A stretch of 40,316 nt of DNA from Streptomyces beigongshangae (GCF_019710745.1 NZ_JAHKJW010000064.1:1-40316); one strand, 5' to 3'. Positions 1 through 8,363 are shown, numbered from the stretch's first letter. Made by a program: numbers and translations. Notes: a model not told the origin generated them from the sequence alone.

Positions 1-123
1 CCCACCACCCACGCCATGCACCTGCCCGAGCGCCGCGCCGGCCACCACGTCCTGCTCGCCGTCTGGGAGGTCGCCGACACCGGCCATGCCTTCTACCAGG
101 TCATCGACCTCCAGTTCAGCTGA
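1..123 (+). CDS. C-terminal end of a chitin/cellulose-binding lytic polysaccharide monooxygenase (AA10), cut by the window edge
   Basis: Only the last 40 codons are present, in frame from base 1 to a TGA at 121-123. The tail contains LLAVWEVADTGHAFYQVIDL, which matches the last beta strands of secreted AA10 (GbpA/CBP21-type) copper monooxygenases, where 'H-V-x-L-A-V-W-x-x-A-D-T-x-x-A-F-Y' is the usual ending and the F lies in the copper site region. Family knowledge: these enzymes cleave chitin or cellulose oxidatively outside the cell. The N-terminal histidine and signal peptide are outside the window, so intactness cannot be judged. Confidence 0.75.
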   Translation, partial: PTTHAMHLPERRAGHHVLLAVWEVADTGHAFYQVIDLQFS

Positions 124-404
124 GACAACCGCGCCCCAAGGTGCGACCGTGTACCGGCCACGTCACACCGGCAGGGCCGGCACACCCCGCTCACCGGCGT
201 GCAGGGCCGGTGGCCCAACTTCAGTGGCAATCGGTTCAACTTCGCTGTCACGGGACAGTGTCCGCCGTCGCGGATCAGCGTGACAGACCCGTGTCCCATT
301 TTCGGCGATCTGGTCCCGATCTCGATTGATTTGGTCCGCTTCACTCGCCGTCTCAGTTGATCTGGTCCGTCCTGGCTCTGCTGCGCGGTGGCGTCGACCT
401 CCTA
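124..404. other. Non-coding gap with the first GATCTGGTC-type motifs
   Basis: No credible gene is seen here. Bases 306-316, 326-338 and 351-369 contain three variants of a GAT(C/T)TGGTCC motif on the plus strand. They form the left group of the repeat set listed at 350-1144. The rest shows no clear promoter or hairpin. Confidence 0.4.
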
Positions 405-1144
405 TTACTCGCTGTCGACGTGCCGTGCTCGGAGCCATACTGCCTCGAACTCGTCCGGGTGGATTTCCTTGTCCGCCCACTCAGGGTCAAAGAGATCCAC
501 AACTGGCGGATTGAACGTCCAGTCGTTGGGACCGCTCTTCAGCGCGGTCCCGTCGTCGGCGAGCTCTACCTGGCGCAACCTGCGGCCGTCGGAGCCGACC
601 TCCATGAAGTAGGTCGCGGGTTCATCTCCGTCGCCATCCCAGCGGCGCCGTAGGTGCACGGTGCGCCGGTCCGCAAGCGCGCCGAAACCGGGGTGGCCGC
701 GCTGTGCGTCGCGCTTGGCTCGCAGCCCGTCCAGACCTGGAGGCATGGTCGGGGCGTCGATGTCGACTTCGTCGAGGTCCCCGTCAGCTCGCTCGATGGC
801 TTCCGGACTGTCGACCACCTCAACCTCCGCGAAGGTCTCAAGGACCTCTCGGGCCGATCGCGCGTGGACCCACCACCATGAACCGCCCATGCCGTAGTCG
901 TGCAGTACGAGAAAGCGCGACTTCGGCGCGGTAGTGCTTGCCATAACGGGCGAGCGTAGCTGAGCGCGATCAAGCCCGGCACTTCGAATGTCGCGGCAGC
1001 GGTGCTGGACCAGATCGTCTGAGACAACAGCCACCATTCGTGCCCCAGGGAGCAGATCACCTGAGATTTTTCCGCCGCCGCTCGTCTCAGATGATCTGGT
1101 CGTCGCAGGTCACGATCCTGGCCTCGGACCAGATCAATCAAGAC
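350..1144. repeat. Inverted-repeat-bounded cassette (GTCTCAG..GATCTGGTC motifs), possible remnant mobile element
   Basis: The plus strand reads GTCTCAGTTGATCTGGTCC at 350-368 and GTCTCAGATGATCTGGTCG at 1084-1102. The reverse complement appears at 1007-1025 (GGACCAGATCGTCTGAGAC), more weakly at 1053-1067, and at 1126-1144 (GGACCAGATCAATCAAGAC). The small gene at 405-944 lies between the left copy and the inverted right copies. Multiple copies of one motif at both ends resemble the repeated transposase-binding sites at the ends of some IS elements, but no transposase remains inside. The mobile origin is inference. Confidence 0.45.
405..944 (-). CDS. Hypothetical protein, 179 aa
   Basis: I do not recognise this family. 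The ATG at 944 was chosen because the residues upstream of it look like read-through of the motif-rich intergenic DNA, and conserved-looking sequence starts at MASTTAPKSRFLVLHDYG. The N-terminal third has an alternating hydrophobic/aromatic pattern (FLVLHDYGMGGSWWWVHAR), and the middle is acidic with a tyrosine/tryptophan-rich C-terminal half. No membrane segment or signal peptide is seen. The Shine-Dalgarno sequence is weak. It sits alone between inverted GATCTGGTC motifs, so it may be cargo of a lost mobile element. Codon bias supports real coding, but function is unknown. Confidence 0.6.
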   Translation of the reverse strand: MASTTAPKSRFLVLHDYGMGGSWWWVHARSAREVLETFAEVEVVDSPEAIERADGDLDEVDIDAPTMPPGLDGLRAKRDAQRGHPGFGALADRRTVHLRRRWDGDGDEPATYFMEVGSDGRRLRQVELADDGTALKSGPNDWTFNPPVVDLFDPEWADKEIHPDEFEAVWLRARHVDSE

Positions 1145-1261
1145 GGGACAACCCGCCCCGCGCGCCGGTGTCACGCTGTAAGGCTGGCAGGCTCATAGGG
1201 CATTTCCCCAGGTAGACGCGGTGAACGGTAAGGCTGTGAGGGAGCACGGAGCTCGCGCCCC
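948..1261. other. Intergenic region with inverted motifs and one copy of a duplicated upstream sequence
   Basis: The gap holds the right-hand group of inverted GATCTGGTC motifs (1007-1144). It also holds, at 1176-1221, a CTGTAAGGC ... TTTCCCCAGGTRGRCGCGG sequence repeated at 2106-2143 on the far side of the next gene. No gene is apparent. Confidence 0.4.
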
Positions 1262-2085
1262 GTGCTCCCTCACGCCCTGGTGGTGTCCGCCGGCGCGAAG
1301 GACGATGGAGTCGTGGGCGAGGACAACAAGGACCAGGAGCACAGCGTTGAACCGGCGCGGCCGCCGCTGAGCGAGGTCCGCGCCCGGGAGCTGGCGGCCG
1401 GGCTGCGCGAGGCGATGGACGACGTCCGGCGCTCCGTGGCGGTCCTGGCCGCCCGGGTCCGCGACGCGCACGCCGCCCGGGTCTGGCTCCCTCTGGGACA
1501 CAGCAACTGGGAGTCGTACTGCGACGCGGAGTTCGGCATCAGCCGCGCCCAGGCGTACCGGCTCCTCGATGTCGTCCGCGCGCTCGGCACGATCCACGAC
1601 GCGGTCACCGCCGGCCCCGAGACGTCTCGCGTGCGAGACAGCGACCTGGCCGCCGCGGCCGCATTCGACTACGGCCTGTCCCAGCGCGTCCTGATCGACG
1701 GCTCCAGCCGACGCCGTCACGGAGCTGATCACCCGGCGGCTCGCCACGCTCGCTCACAGCGGCCTCCAGGCCCTTGATGAGCCCACGGTGGGTCCGCCAG
1801 ACCGTCTGCGACATCCGCACGGCACCGCCCCCGGCGCCCGCCGAACCGTCGGCGGACCCGACCGTCGCCGCGCTGCGCCGCGTCGTCGACGACCTCACGG
1901 CCAGCACCCACGGGATCGGGGAGCTGATGCTCGAAGTCGCGCCGGCCTACCTCTCCGACATCGAGGCCGCCGACGTCCTGGCGCTGCTCTGCGACCAGAT
2001 CGGCGAGCCCCTCGAGCACGGCCTCGCCGCCCGCCGCTACGCGGTGTCCGGCGACCGCCGCGCCCTGCACGGCAGCGTCCTCTAG
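1262..2085 (+). pseudogene. Frameshifted plasmid-type helical protein (possible DNA-binding protein)
   Basis: Three frames join into one protein of about 270 aa. Frame 1 runs from a GTG at 1262 to about 1706 and includes GHSNWESYCDAEFGISRAQA, a helix-turn-helix-like stretch. Frame 2 runs from about 1707 (ADAVTELITRRLATLAHSGL). Frame 3 runs from about 1784 (VRQTVCDIRT) to a TAG at 2085. Both shifts are in the same direction. The N-terminal part, with 'W-x-x-Y-C-x-x-x-F-x-I-S-R-x-x-A-Y-R-L', resembles small proteins common on Streptomyces plasmids and in accessory islands; their role is not known to me. It may be a decayed gene or carry two base-calling errors. It is bracketed by imperfect direct repeats (1176-1221 and 2106-2143). 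Confidence 0.55.
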
Positions 2086-2714
2086 AGCGCCGATCCCGGC
2101 TGCTCCTGTAAGGCATACAGCCCTTTTCCCCAGGTGGGCGCGGCGCGTATGAGGGTGTGAGGTGTGATGTGTGAGGCGAGGGCCTGCGGACACGAGGTCC
2201 TGCTACTCCCGGTCGTGCTGCTCGCTATGGTCTGCAGCAGGGTGCTGCCCGGTGGGCAGCACGGTCGTCACCGGGGTGCTGCTCATGGTCCTGGTGGTGG
2301 GCCTTGGGTGGCAGCAGGGCGGTGTCGCGGGTGCAGCGCAGCATTTGCATGGGCCAGGCGGCACACGGGTGCTGCACGGGCAGCAGGTCGGCGCCGGCCG
2401 GTGCAGCGCGGTCAGCTGCTGCATGCTGCTCGGACCCTGCTGCGACAAGCCCGCCCGCTGCTCCAGAGGCAGACAGCAGGACCACGGGCCCGTCCCGGCG
2501 GCTGCATACAGCGCCCACGCTGAGAGAGACCGTCGTTTGTTCTGCTCCTCTAGCCTCGATCTTTCGTGACCGGCCGCCGACGGAGTCGGTGGACTGTTTT
2601 CGTGCCGTGGGCTGAGGGTGGGGCAGGTTGAGGGCCCGAGTGTCGTCTCGGGTGAACGCCGGCTTCCACTGCTCCGGCTGGTGGGTTCTCTCGTAAGGGC
2701 GGGGAATCCGCTGG
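2086..2714. repeat. CTGC/GCAG-rich non-coding stretch and right flank of an IS1380 remnant
   Basis: Between about 2200 and 2500 the hexamers TGCTGC and GCAGCA recur on both strands at short, irregular spacing, for example GCAGCAGGGTGCTGC near 2234, GTGCTGCACGGGCAGCAGG near 2368 and CTGCTGCATGCTGCTCGG near 2416. No frame has convincing codon bias. The density of short inverted pairs suggests a structured DNA or RNA element or a protein-binding array. From about 2530 to 2714 the DNA looks like the 3' non-coding end of the adjacent IS1380 remnant. Confidence 0.4.
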
Positions 2715-3225
2715 TCAGTCGGGGTGCGGTAGAACGGTGAGCCGGTCGAGGGCGGCGGTGATGCGGTTAGTCCAAGGCCAGTGCCGGGCCAGGCGGAGGA
2801 TCCGCCGGGGGTGACGAGCTGTCCGGCCGCGCTGAACAGCCGGAACCGCAGTCGGCGGAGTTCCCAGAGCCGGGCCTTGCCGGTCAGCGCGAGCATCGGC
2901 ATCCAGGCCAGCAGGTCGAGAGCGATCTGCACGATCTCCAGCCAGACCTTGTTCCGGGCAGTGTGGTGCAGGGGCAGGTTGCGCAGGCCGGTGGCCCGGG
3001 CAGCCTGGATACGGTCCTCGGCCCTCGCCCGCAGCCGGTGACGCAGCTCGAGTTCGGCAATCGGCCAGCCGACGGTGTTGGTGGCGAAACAGGTCAGCCG
3101 CATGCCATCCGCGTCCGTGAGCCGCAACTGGGCCCCAGGGTGCGGTCGCTCCTTCCTGACGATCAGCCGCATCCCCCTGGGCCAGCCGTCCAGGACGTCA
3201 CCGGTGAGTTCGGCGACCCAGGCCA
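2715..3225 (-). pseudogene. IS1380-family transposase, C-terminal fragment with a frameshift
   Basis: Reading leftward from about 3225, the translation gives GMRLIVRKERPHPGAQLRLT, then the 'RHR-x-R-A-R-x-E-D-R-I' segment and ATGLRNLPLH, hallmark sequences of the IS1380 DDE transposase C-terminal half. At about 2813 the frame must shift to continue as RILRLARHWPWTNRITAALD, ending at a TGA (2715-2717). The N-terminal two thirds are missing, cut where short-chain-dehydrogenase sequence begins on the other strand. It cannot encode an active transposase. Confidence 0.8.
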
Positions 3226-3332
3226 TGGCCGAGCCCCACGAGATCGCCGAGGCGGCCGCGTGGCTGTTCAGCAACCGCGCCTCGTACGTGACCGGCGCGA
3301 TCCTCCCGGTCGACAGCGGCGCCAGCGCGTGA
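3226..3332 (+). pseudogene. Short-chain dehydrogenase/reductase, C-terminal remnant
   Basis: The in-frame tail EIAEAAAWLFSNRASYVTGA followed by ILPVDSGASA and TGA is the standard C-terminus of classical SDR enzymes (E-E/H-I-A-x-A-x-x-W-L-x-S-x-x-A-S-Y-V-T-G-x). The catalytic Ser-Tyr-Lys and the Rossmann fold are absent. The fragment abuts the truncated IS1380 transposase, so an insertion followed by deletion probably created the joint. Not functional. Confidence 0.75.
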
Positions 3333-3399
3333 AGGAGCCGCCCGGGCGAAGACCGGATGTCTTGGGATCGGTCGCGCTGACAGGGGCTGGAGGTGGACT

Positions 3400-3985
3400 C
3401 TCTTTTTCGGTCCCTGCGGTTGAGTCCCTGAAGAAAATGCAGGTCACAAGCGGGTGGCACCCAGTTTGAGGGACTGAAGGGACTCTGATTCTGAGTTATG
3501 AGCCACTCTGGACGATGTACATACACACACGCGCATCTGTCTGTACAGATGTATGGCTGGCTGATAACTGGGAATCCCAGTCCCTTCGGTCCCTCTCGAA
3601 CCGGTTACGGACTTCTGACCTGCAGTTATGCTGCGCGTTAGGGTGAGGGACCGAAAGACTGCCGCGATTCTTTGGATCCCTGTTCTTCGATCCCTTTGTG
3701 GAGCGGAGGGCGAGCAGCGACAGGTCCGCTTCTCGCACCTCGCGCTTGTTCTCCTTTCGCCAGCTATCTGCAAGTTGTTGAGATCACAGTCCCTACGGAC
3801 ACTCTCAAATCGGTCTTTTCGCCTATATGTTGCTATGCTCCGTCCCCACTCAGGGCTTCAAGGGACTGTAGGGACCGTCTACCTGATAGACCGCCACGTG
3901 CAGGGGCTACCACGGGATACCGTCGTCGGGTCCTAGACTCTCTTCTGAAACACAGTCCCTACAGTCCCTCTGGTCCCTCCCGCCG
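3400..3985. repeat. Iteron field, probable replication origin
   Basis: Short repeats of GGGACYGNAGGGAC and its halves (AGTCCCT / AGGGACT) occur in both orientations at about 3408-3433, 3468-3487, 3576-3598, 3645-3657, 3786-3799, 3859-3878 and 3951-3980. A CATCTGT-ctgt-ACAGATG palindrome lies at 3534-3551, next to an alternating purine-pyrimidine run at 3517-3535. The field is the only large gap next to the primase-polymerase/helicase genes and has locally lower G+C around 3780-3840. Iterons just upstream of rep genes are typical of plasmid origins. The origin role is inference. Confidence 0.65.
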
Positions 3986-4056
3986 GCACGCAGTCCCTGC
4001 GACAGTCGTCCCGGCCACGGGAACCGGAGGACTCGCACTCGACAGAAGGACGATGC

Positions 4057-5145
4057 GTGTCCCGCCTTGGTGCAAGTGAGCCCGCAGCCGCACTGCAGGC
4101 TGCCATGCCCCATGCGGTAGCCCGCTGGTGTGCTCGCCAGGGCTGGCCCGTTCACCCTCTGGCCCCGAGACGCAAAACCCCCACGGGCAACTGCACCGCC
4201 TGCAAGCGTCATCATCACGCGCCTGCTGACTGTGCGTGTCTGCCAGCAGGGCGGCCCTGCCACGGCTTCCACGCCGCAACCACCGACCTGGCCCGCCTCG
4301 ACGCCTGGTGGTCCGCTGAGCCGTCCTGGGGCGTCGGCGTGGCCTGCGGGGGAGCCGACCTGATCGTCATCGACATCGATGCGCACTCCACCCTGGTTCC
4401 CGACCGCAACCGCCTGCTGCCCGGGATCTCCATCCATGAGTCCGTAAACCTGCAGGGCCTGGCATCAGGCTTCGACACCCTCGCTCTCCTTGCCGCACTA
4501 CGTGGCCAGCCACATCCCGCCCATGACGACACCACCCTGCGGGTGCGCACGCCCTCGGGAGGCCTGCACGTCTGGTACCGCAATCCCCACCCGGCCACAC
4601 GGTTCCGCTGCTCGACCGGCTCCAGCCCCAAAGTCGCCCTTGCCTGGCAGGTCGACATCCGCGCAGACGGCGGCTACATCGTCGCCCCCACCACCCGTAC
4701 CACCTCGGGAACCTACGTGCGTGAAGGACCGACCCGTGTACCTGCGGCCCTGCCCGAATGGCTCGGGAAGGAACTCGTACGGACCGGCCACGTGATCCAC
4801 CCCCCGCCGGCCCGCCCTGCCGCGGCAACGCGTGCTCCCCGAAAAAGAACCCGCACCCGAACGACGGTCACCCTGCACCGGGTCCTCGATCCTTTGCTCC
4901 TGGACGTCACCGCATGCGCATCCACACCCGAAGGCGCAGCCTTCACCGAGAAACTGAACAAGGCCGCCTACACCGCCGGAGGACTCACCGCCAGCGGGCA
5001 TGTGGATCTACACGCCGTGCGCCTCCTCCTGCTCGAAGCAGCACAGACAGCACGCCCCTGGCAGAGCAGCCGCAACGAACGCATCATCGACGACGCCCTC
5101 GCCGCAGGCTCTGCCCGCCCGTTTCACCCTGAAGGACGTTCATGA
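4057..5145 (+). CDS. Bifunctional primase/polymerase (prim-pol, AEP superfamily)
   Basis: 362 aa from a GTG preceded by AGAAGGA. Residues about 20-220 form a prim-pol domain: DLIVIDIDAH (residues 101-110) supplies the paired metal-binding aspartates, RTPSGGLHVWY (164-174) the catalytic histidine strand, and VDIRADGGYIVAP (199-211) the third acidic residue and conserved G-G. A Cys-rich insert (residues 46-68) may bind zinc. Family knowledge: prim-pols prime, and sometimes extend, DNA in plasmids and phages. The stop overlaps the helicase start by ATGA, so the two are translationally coupled. It lies directly after the iteron field, which fits a role in initiating plasmid replication. The ~120-residue C-terminal tail is not recognised. 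Confidence 0.85.
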   Translation: MSRLGASEPAAALQAAMPHAVARWCARQGWPVHPLAPRRKTPTGNCTACKRHHHAPADCACLPAGRPCHGFHAATTDLARLDAWWSAEPSWGVGVACGGADLIVIDIDAHSTLVPDRNRLLPGISIHESVNLQGLASGFDTLALLAALRGQPHPAHDDTTLRVRTPSGGLHVWYRNPHPATRFRCSTGSSPKVALAWQVDIRADGGYIVAPTTRTTSGTYVREGPTRVPAALPEWLGKELVRTGHVIHPPPARPAAATRAPRKRTRTRTTVTLHRVLDPLLLDVTACASTPEGAAFTEKLNKAAYTAGGLTASGHVDLHAVRLLLLEAAQTARPWQSSRNERIIDDALAAGSARPFHPEGRS

Positions 5146-6668
5146 GCAGCGCCGACACCCCGCGCTTCGACGCCAGCGCCGCTGCTCAGCAGATGCTGGA
5201 CCTCGAACAGCCACAGCAGCCGCCTGCCGCCCTGCCCAACCAGACCCACATCTCCCCCTCCGCCCCTTCCTGGGCGCAACCCGCACCACTTCCGGGCACA
5301 CTGACCGACCGCGGCAACGCCAAACTGTTCGTCAAGCTGTACCGCGACCAGTTCCGACACGTCGAAGGCCTCGGCTGGTTCTCCTGGGACGGCTACCGCT
5401 GGAAACGCACCGGCGGAGAAAAGGCCGCCCTGTGGGCCGCCGGCGAGATGGCCGAGGACATGCCGGACAACGACCCGCGCGGCCTGTTCACCGACCGAGA
5501 GCTCCACCACCACAAAAAGCGCACCCTGTCCACCACCGGCATGAAAGCCCTCCTCACCCAGGCCAAAGCCTCACCGGACCTGTCCGTGGACCCCGACACC
5601 CTCGACGGCGACCCCTACGCCCTGTGCACCCCGGCCGGCGTCGTCGACCTCAACACCGGCCTGCTGCGCAAACCCGACCCCACCCGGGACTTCCACTCCC
5701 GCGCCACCAGCGTCGCCCCCCACCAGATCCCCACCCCGCGCTGGCACCGCTTCCTGCACGACACCTTCGGAGACGACCCCGAAGGGCAGGAAATGATCGG
5801 CTTCCTGCACCTGCTGCTCGGCTACTCCATCACCGGCGATGTCGGCGCCCAGGTCCTGCCGTTCCTGCACGGACACGGCAAGAACGGCAAGTCCGTCCTC
5901 CTGGACGTCATGATCCAGATCCTGGGCGACTACGCAGATGCCGCCCCACCCGGCTTCCTCATGGACCGCGGCGCGTTCTCCGAACACTCCACCGAACTGA
6001 CCGAACTCCACGGACGACGCCTGATCGTGTGCAGCGAACTCAAACCCAACGACAAGTTCGACGAAGCACGGGTGAAACTCCTGACCGGCGGAGAGAAGAT
6101 CAAAGCCCGCCGGATGCGCCAGGACTACTTCTCCTTCAACCCCACCCACCACCTGTGGCTGCTGGGCAACCACCGTCCCGAAGTCAGCAACGGGGGATTC
6201 GCGTTCTGGCGCCGCATCCGCCTGCTGCCCTTCGAACGCACCGTCCCCGACCACCGCAAGATCGACAACCTTGCCCTCGAGCTCGTCCGTGAGGAAGGCC
6301 CTGGCATCCTCCAGTGGCTCATCGAAGGCGCCCGCCGCTACCTCACCACCCGCGACAACCTCGCCGGTCCCGACCGCGTCCGCCTGGCCACCACCGCCTA
6401 CGCCAACACCGAAGACCACATCGGCCGCTTCCTCACCGAATGCTGCACCCGCAACCTCGAAGCCCCCGACCTCCGCGTCGAACAAGGCCTCCTCTACACC
6501 ACCTACGCCTCCTGGTGCAGCGCCGGCGAAGGCATCCGCCCAGCCGGCGCCCGCGCATTCGCCACCCGCGTACGACAGGAAGTAGGCCTCGCCGCCCCCT
6601 CAGACATGATCAAATCCAACGGACGCAAGTACTACCCCGGCCTTGCCCTGCTGGACAACCCGTCATGA
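5142..6668 (+). CDS. Phage/plasmid D5/P4-type primase-helicase (SF3-like)
   Basis: 508 aa. The N-terminal ~200 residues match the D5_N module that precedes plasmid and phage SF3-type helicases (DGDPYALCTPAGVVDLNTG). The helicase core has Walker A GHGKNGKS (residues 244-251), a Walker B-like acidic strand (RLIVCSEL, about 295), and a sensor/arginine segment ending WLLGNHRPEVSNGGFAFWRR. It probably unwinds origin DNA opened at the iterons and partners with the upstream prim-pol. Its ATG overlaps the prim-pol stop, and its TGA overlaps the next ORF, giving an uninterrupted operon. Length is normal for the family and no lesions are seen. Confidence 0.87.
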   Translation: MSSADTPRFDASAAAQQMLDLEQPQQPPAALPNQTHISPSAPSWAQPAPLPGTLTDRGNAKLFVKLYRDQFRHVEGLGWFSWDGYRWKRTGGEKAALWAAGEMAEDMPDNDPRGLFTDRELHHHKKRTLSTTGMKALLTQAKASPDLSVDPDTLDGDPYALCTPAGVVDLNTGLLRKPDPTRDFHSRATSVAPHQIPTPRWHRFLHDTFGDDPEGQEMIGFLHLLLGYSITGDVGAQVLPFLHGHGKNGKSVLLDVMIQILGDYADAAPPGFLMDRGAFSEHSTELTELHGRRLIVCSELKPNDKFDEARVKLLTGGEKIKARRMRQDYFSFNPTHHLWLLGNHRPEVSNGGFAFWRRIRLLPFERTVPDHRKIDNLALELVREEGPGILQWLIEGARRYLTTRDNLAGPDRVRLATTAYANTEDHIGRFLTECCTRNLEAPDLRVEQGLLYTTYASWCSAGEGIRPAGARAFATRVRQEVGLAAPSDMIKSNGRKYYPGLALLDNPS

Positions 6669-6859
6669 ACCAACTCCCGCACCACCACAGCCAACGACTG
6701 ACTGCCAGCCCCCGGCCCCAGGCCACACAGCCGACCCTGCCGATCCCTGCCAGCCCGGTCTACCATGACCCCGCGGGGGAAAGCTCACCACCAGACAGCA
6801 CACCGCACCGCACGGGCGCACAGCAGACCCGGCAGACCAAGGAGGGGCAGCAGCCATGA
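6665..6859 (+). CDS. Small proline/glutamine-rich ORF, 64 aa, in the replication operon
   Basis: This ORF starts in an ATGA overlap with the helicase stop (6665-6668) and ends in an ATGA overlap with the next gene (6856-6859). That double coupling is the main reason to accept it. The peptide is polar and rich in Pro, Gln, Ser and Thr, with no recognised domain, membrane segment or cysteine pair. It may be a small replication-regulating protein, or only a translated linker that carries ribosomes to the downstream AAGGAGG site at 6839-6845. Function unknown. Confidence 0.45.
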   Translation: MNQLPHHHSQRLTASPRPQATQPTLPIPASPVYHDPAGESSPPDSTPHRTGAQQTRQTKEGQQP

Positions 6860-7239
6860 GCTCGCTACTGACCGAGGGCGATCTCACCCACGAAGCCCAC
6901 GTGGTGTGGCTGGAAGACCCCGAAAACCTCGACTACGTCCGCCAGGCCATCGACAAGACCAGGCGCCGCAACAACAAACCCCCCTACGCCCGCGACGGCC
7001 GCATGGTCGGCTACGCCCTCCTCGACGATAAAGCCGAACCCGACCCGGACAGCGGCCTGTACAAACGCCGCGTCTTCTTCCTCCTGCCACACGACCGCGA
7101 CAGCCTCCCCGACGGCCTCTACCAGGAAGGCGCGCCAGGAGAAGCCGTGGACCCTCGCACCATCGAGGTAAAAAAAGTCGGAGAGAAAACACCCCGTTCC
7201 CAAAGCGGACCTGCTGCCATAAGCGGAAGCCGGGCCTGA
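6856..7239 (+). CDS. Hypothetical 127-aa protein, last gene of the replication operon
   Basis: Preceded by a strong AAGGAGGGG and by the ATGA overlap with the small ORF. The sequence is charged and soluble, with a recognisable compact stretch (VVWLEDPENLDYVRQAIDKT, then GYALLDDKAEPD and RVFFLLPHDRDSLPDGLYQE) and a disordered basic C-terminus. I do not recognise the family. Its position suggests a plasmid maintenance or copy-control role, but that is inference from context only. Confidence 0.65.
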   Translation: MSSLLTEGDLTHEAHVVWLEDPENLDYVRQAIDKTRRRNNKPPYARDGRMVGYALLDDKAEPDPDSGLYKRRVFFLLPHDRDSLPDGLYQEGAPGEAVDPRTIEVKKVGEKTPRSQSGPAAISGSRA

Positions 7240-7418
7240 CCTTACCGACCGTCCCCCTGCGCCAAGCCAAGATCGTGCCGAGCCCCTGCCGGTCCACTGT
7301 GCGGCCGTAGCAGAGCTGGCCGTGGCAGAGCCAGCCGCGTGAGTGCCTGTCGGCGCCGGGTGGGATCACGTTCTTGCAAGATCTTCGTGCAGGGACGAGC
7401 AGGAGTCCGGAAAACCTC

Positions 7419-8363
7419 TCAGCCGGCCCCGCCCAGGGGCACGGTGCGGGATCCAGGTGTGAAGTCGCCGAAGGACTGTTGCCAGGACTCGCCGGGCCAG
7501 TAGTACGTCACGCGGCCCTCGACGGGCCGGTAGTGGGCGGTGTAGAGCGTTCTCGACCCCTGCTTGTCGACGGATCGATACAGCGGCGGCTTCAGCATCG
7601 CCGCCACGTCGGCACCCGCGGCGCGAATGGCGCGCAGCCGCTCCTGCGTCCGCAGGGCCTGCTCCTGCTCGCCGGTCACCGGCAGGTGCTGGTGATTGGC
7701 GGCGCAGGCATCCGGCGCCACCGTCGGCGACATGTCCGGTCCCACGAACACCGTCATCGCCTTCACGGGATCGACAAGGGTGAGGTTCTGAGGGACGGCG
7801 ACCGGCAGGGACCGCAGCCTGCCGACCGCCTCATCGACGGTGTCGCACGTCTCCAGCAGGTAGCGCACCACGATGAGGATGGCAAAGCCGCGTCCGTAGA
7901 CGGAACGTCCGCCCCAGGTGAGCGAAACCGCGAGACCGGCGTCGTTCATCCCGTCCAGCAAGCCCCACAGCATGTCCTGCATCCCGATCACGGGACGCAG
8001 GAAGCAGGAGAAGACGATGGTCCCCTCGCACTGATCAGGCCGTAAGTCATAATTGCGCAGCAGAGTGCCGTTGTGGCCGATCTGGGTGCAGGCCGGGGAG
8101 AACGGCCGCAGTGCCGCGTGGGTGAGGAAGGCTTCCGCCTCGGGCCGGTCGAGTTGGCCGACCAGGCGGTCCAGAACTGGAACCAGTTCCGGCATGTGCG
8201 CACGGAACAGCGCCCGAACACGATCCGCCCCCTCCGGAGTGCGGCCCTCCTCGGTCAGCAGGCCCTTCATCTCCTGCCACAGGGCTCGGGTGTAGGCGGC
8301 CCACCTCCCGTCGCTGCCGTCGCCGACCTCGATCGCCTGGAAGGTCTTGTGCTGTTGCCGCAC
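7419..8363 (-). CDS. C45-family (acyl-CoA:6-APA acyltransferase-like) autoproteolytic Ntn hydrolase
   Basis: 314 aa from a GTG at 8363, chosen because GGGAGAG sits about 9 bases upstream; an upstream TTG at 8414 has no ribosome site. The segment CTQIGHNGTLLRNYDL (Cys about residue 92) matches the C45 nucleophile region, where the enzyme cleaves itself so that Cys becomes the N-terminal catalytic residue and N-x-D follows. GLLDGMNDAGLAVSLTWGG is the second family signature. Members hydrolyse or transfer acyl-amide bonds; the substrate here is unknown. No signal peptide is visible. It stands alone, with a tandem 13-bp repeat upstream that could be an operator. Confidence 0.78.
   Translation of the reverse strand: MRQQHKTFQAIEVGDGSDGRWAAYTRALWQEMKGLLTEEGRTPEGADRVRALFRAHMPELVPVLDRLVGQLDRPEAEAFLTHAALRPFSPACTQIGHNGTLLRNYDLRPDQCEGTIVFSCFLRPVIGMQDMLWGLLDGMNDAGLAVSLTWGGRSVYGRGFAILIVVRYLLETCDTVDEAVGRLRSLPVAVPQNLTLVDPVKAMTVFVGPDMSPTVAPDACAANHQHLPVTGEQEQALRTQERLRAIRAAGADVAAMLKPPLYRSVDKQGSRTLYTAHYRPVEGRVTYYWPGESWQQSFGDFTPGSRTVPLGGAG

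Noticed and set aside
2225..3526. One 433-codon minus-strand frame
   Set aside because: Only its middle is IS1380 transposase; the two ends are read-through of the iteron field and the CTGC-rich block. Listed instead as a truncated, frameshifted transposase.
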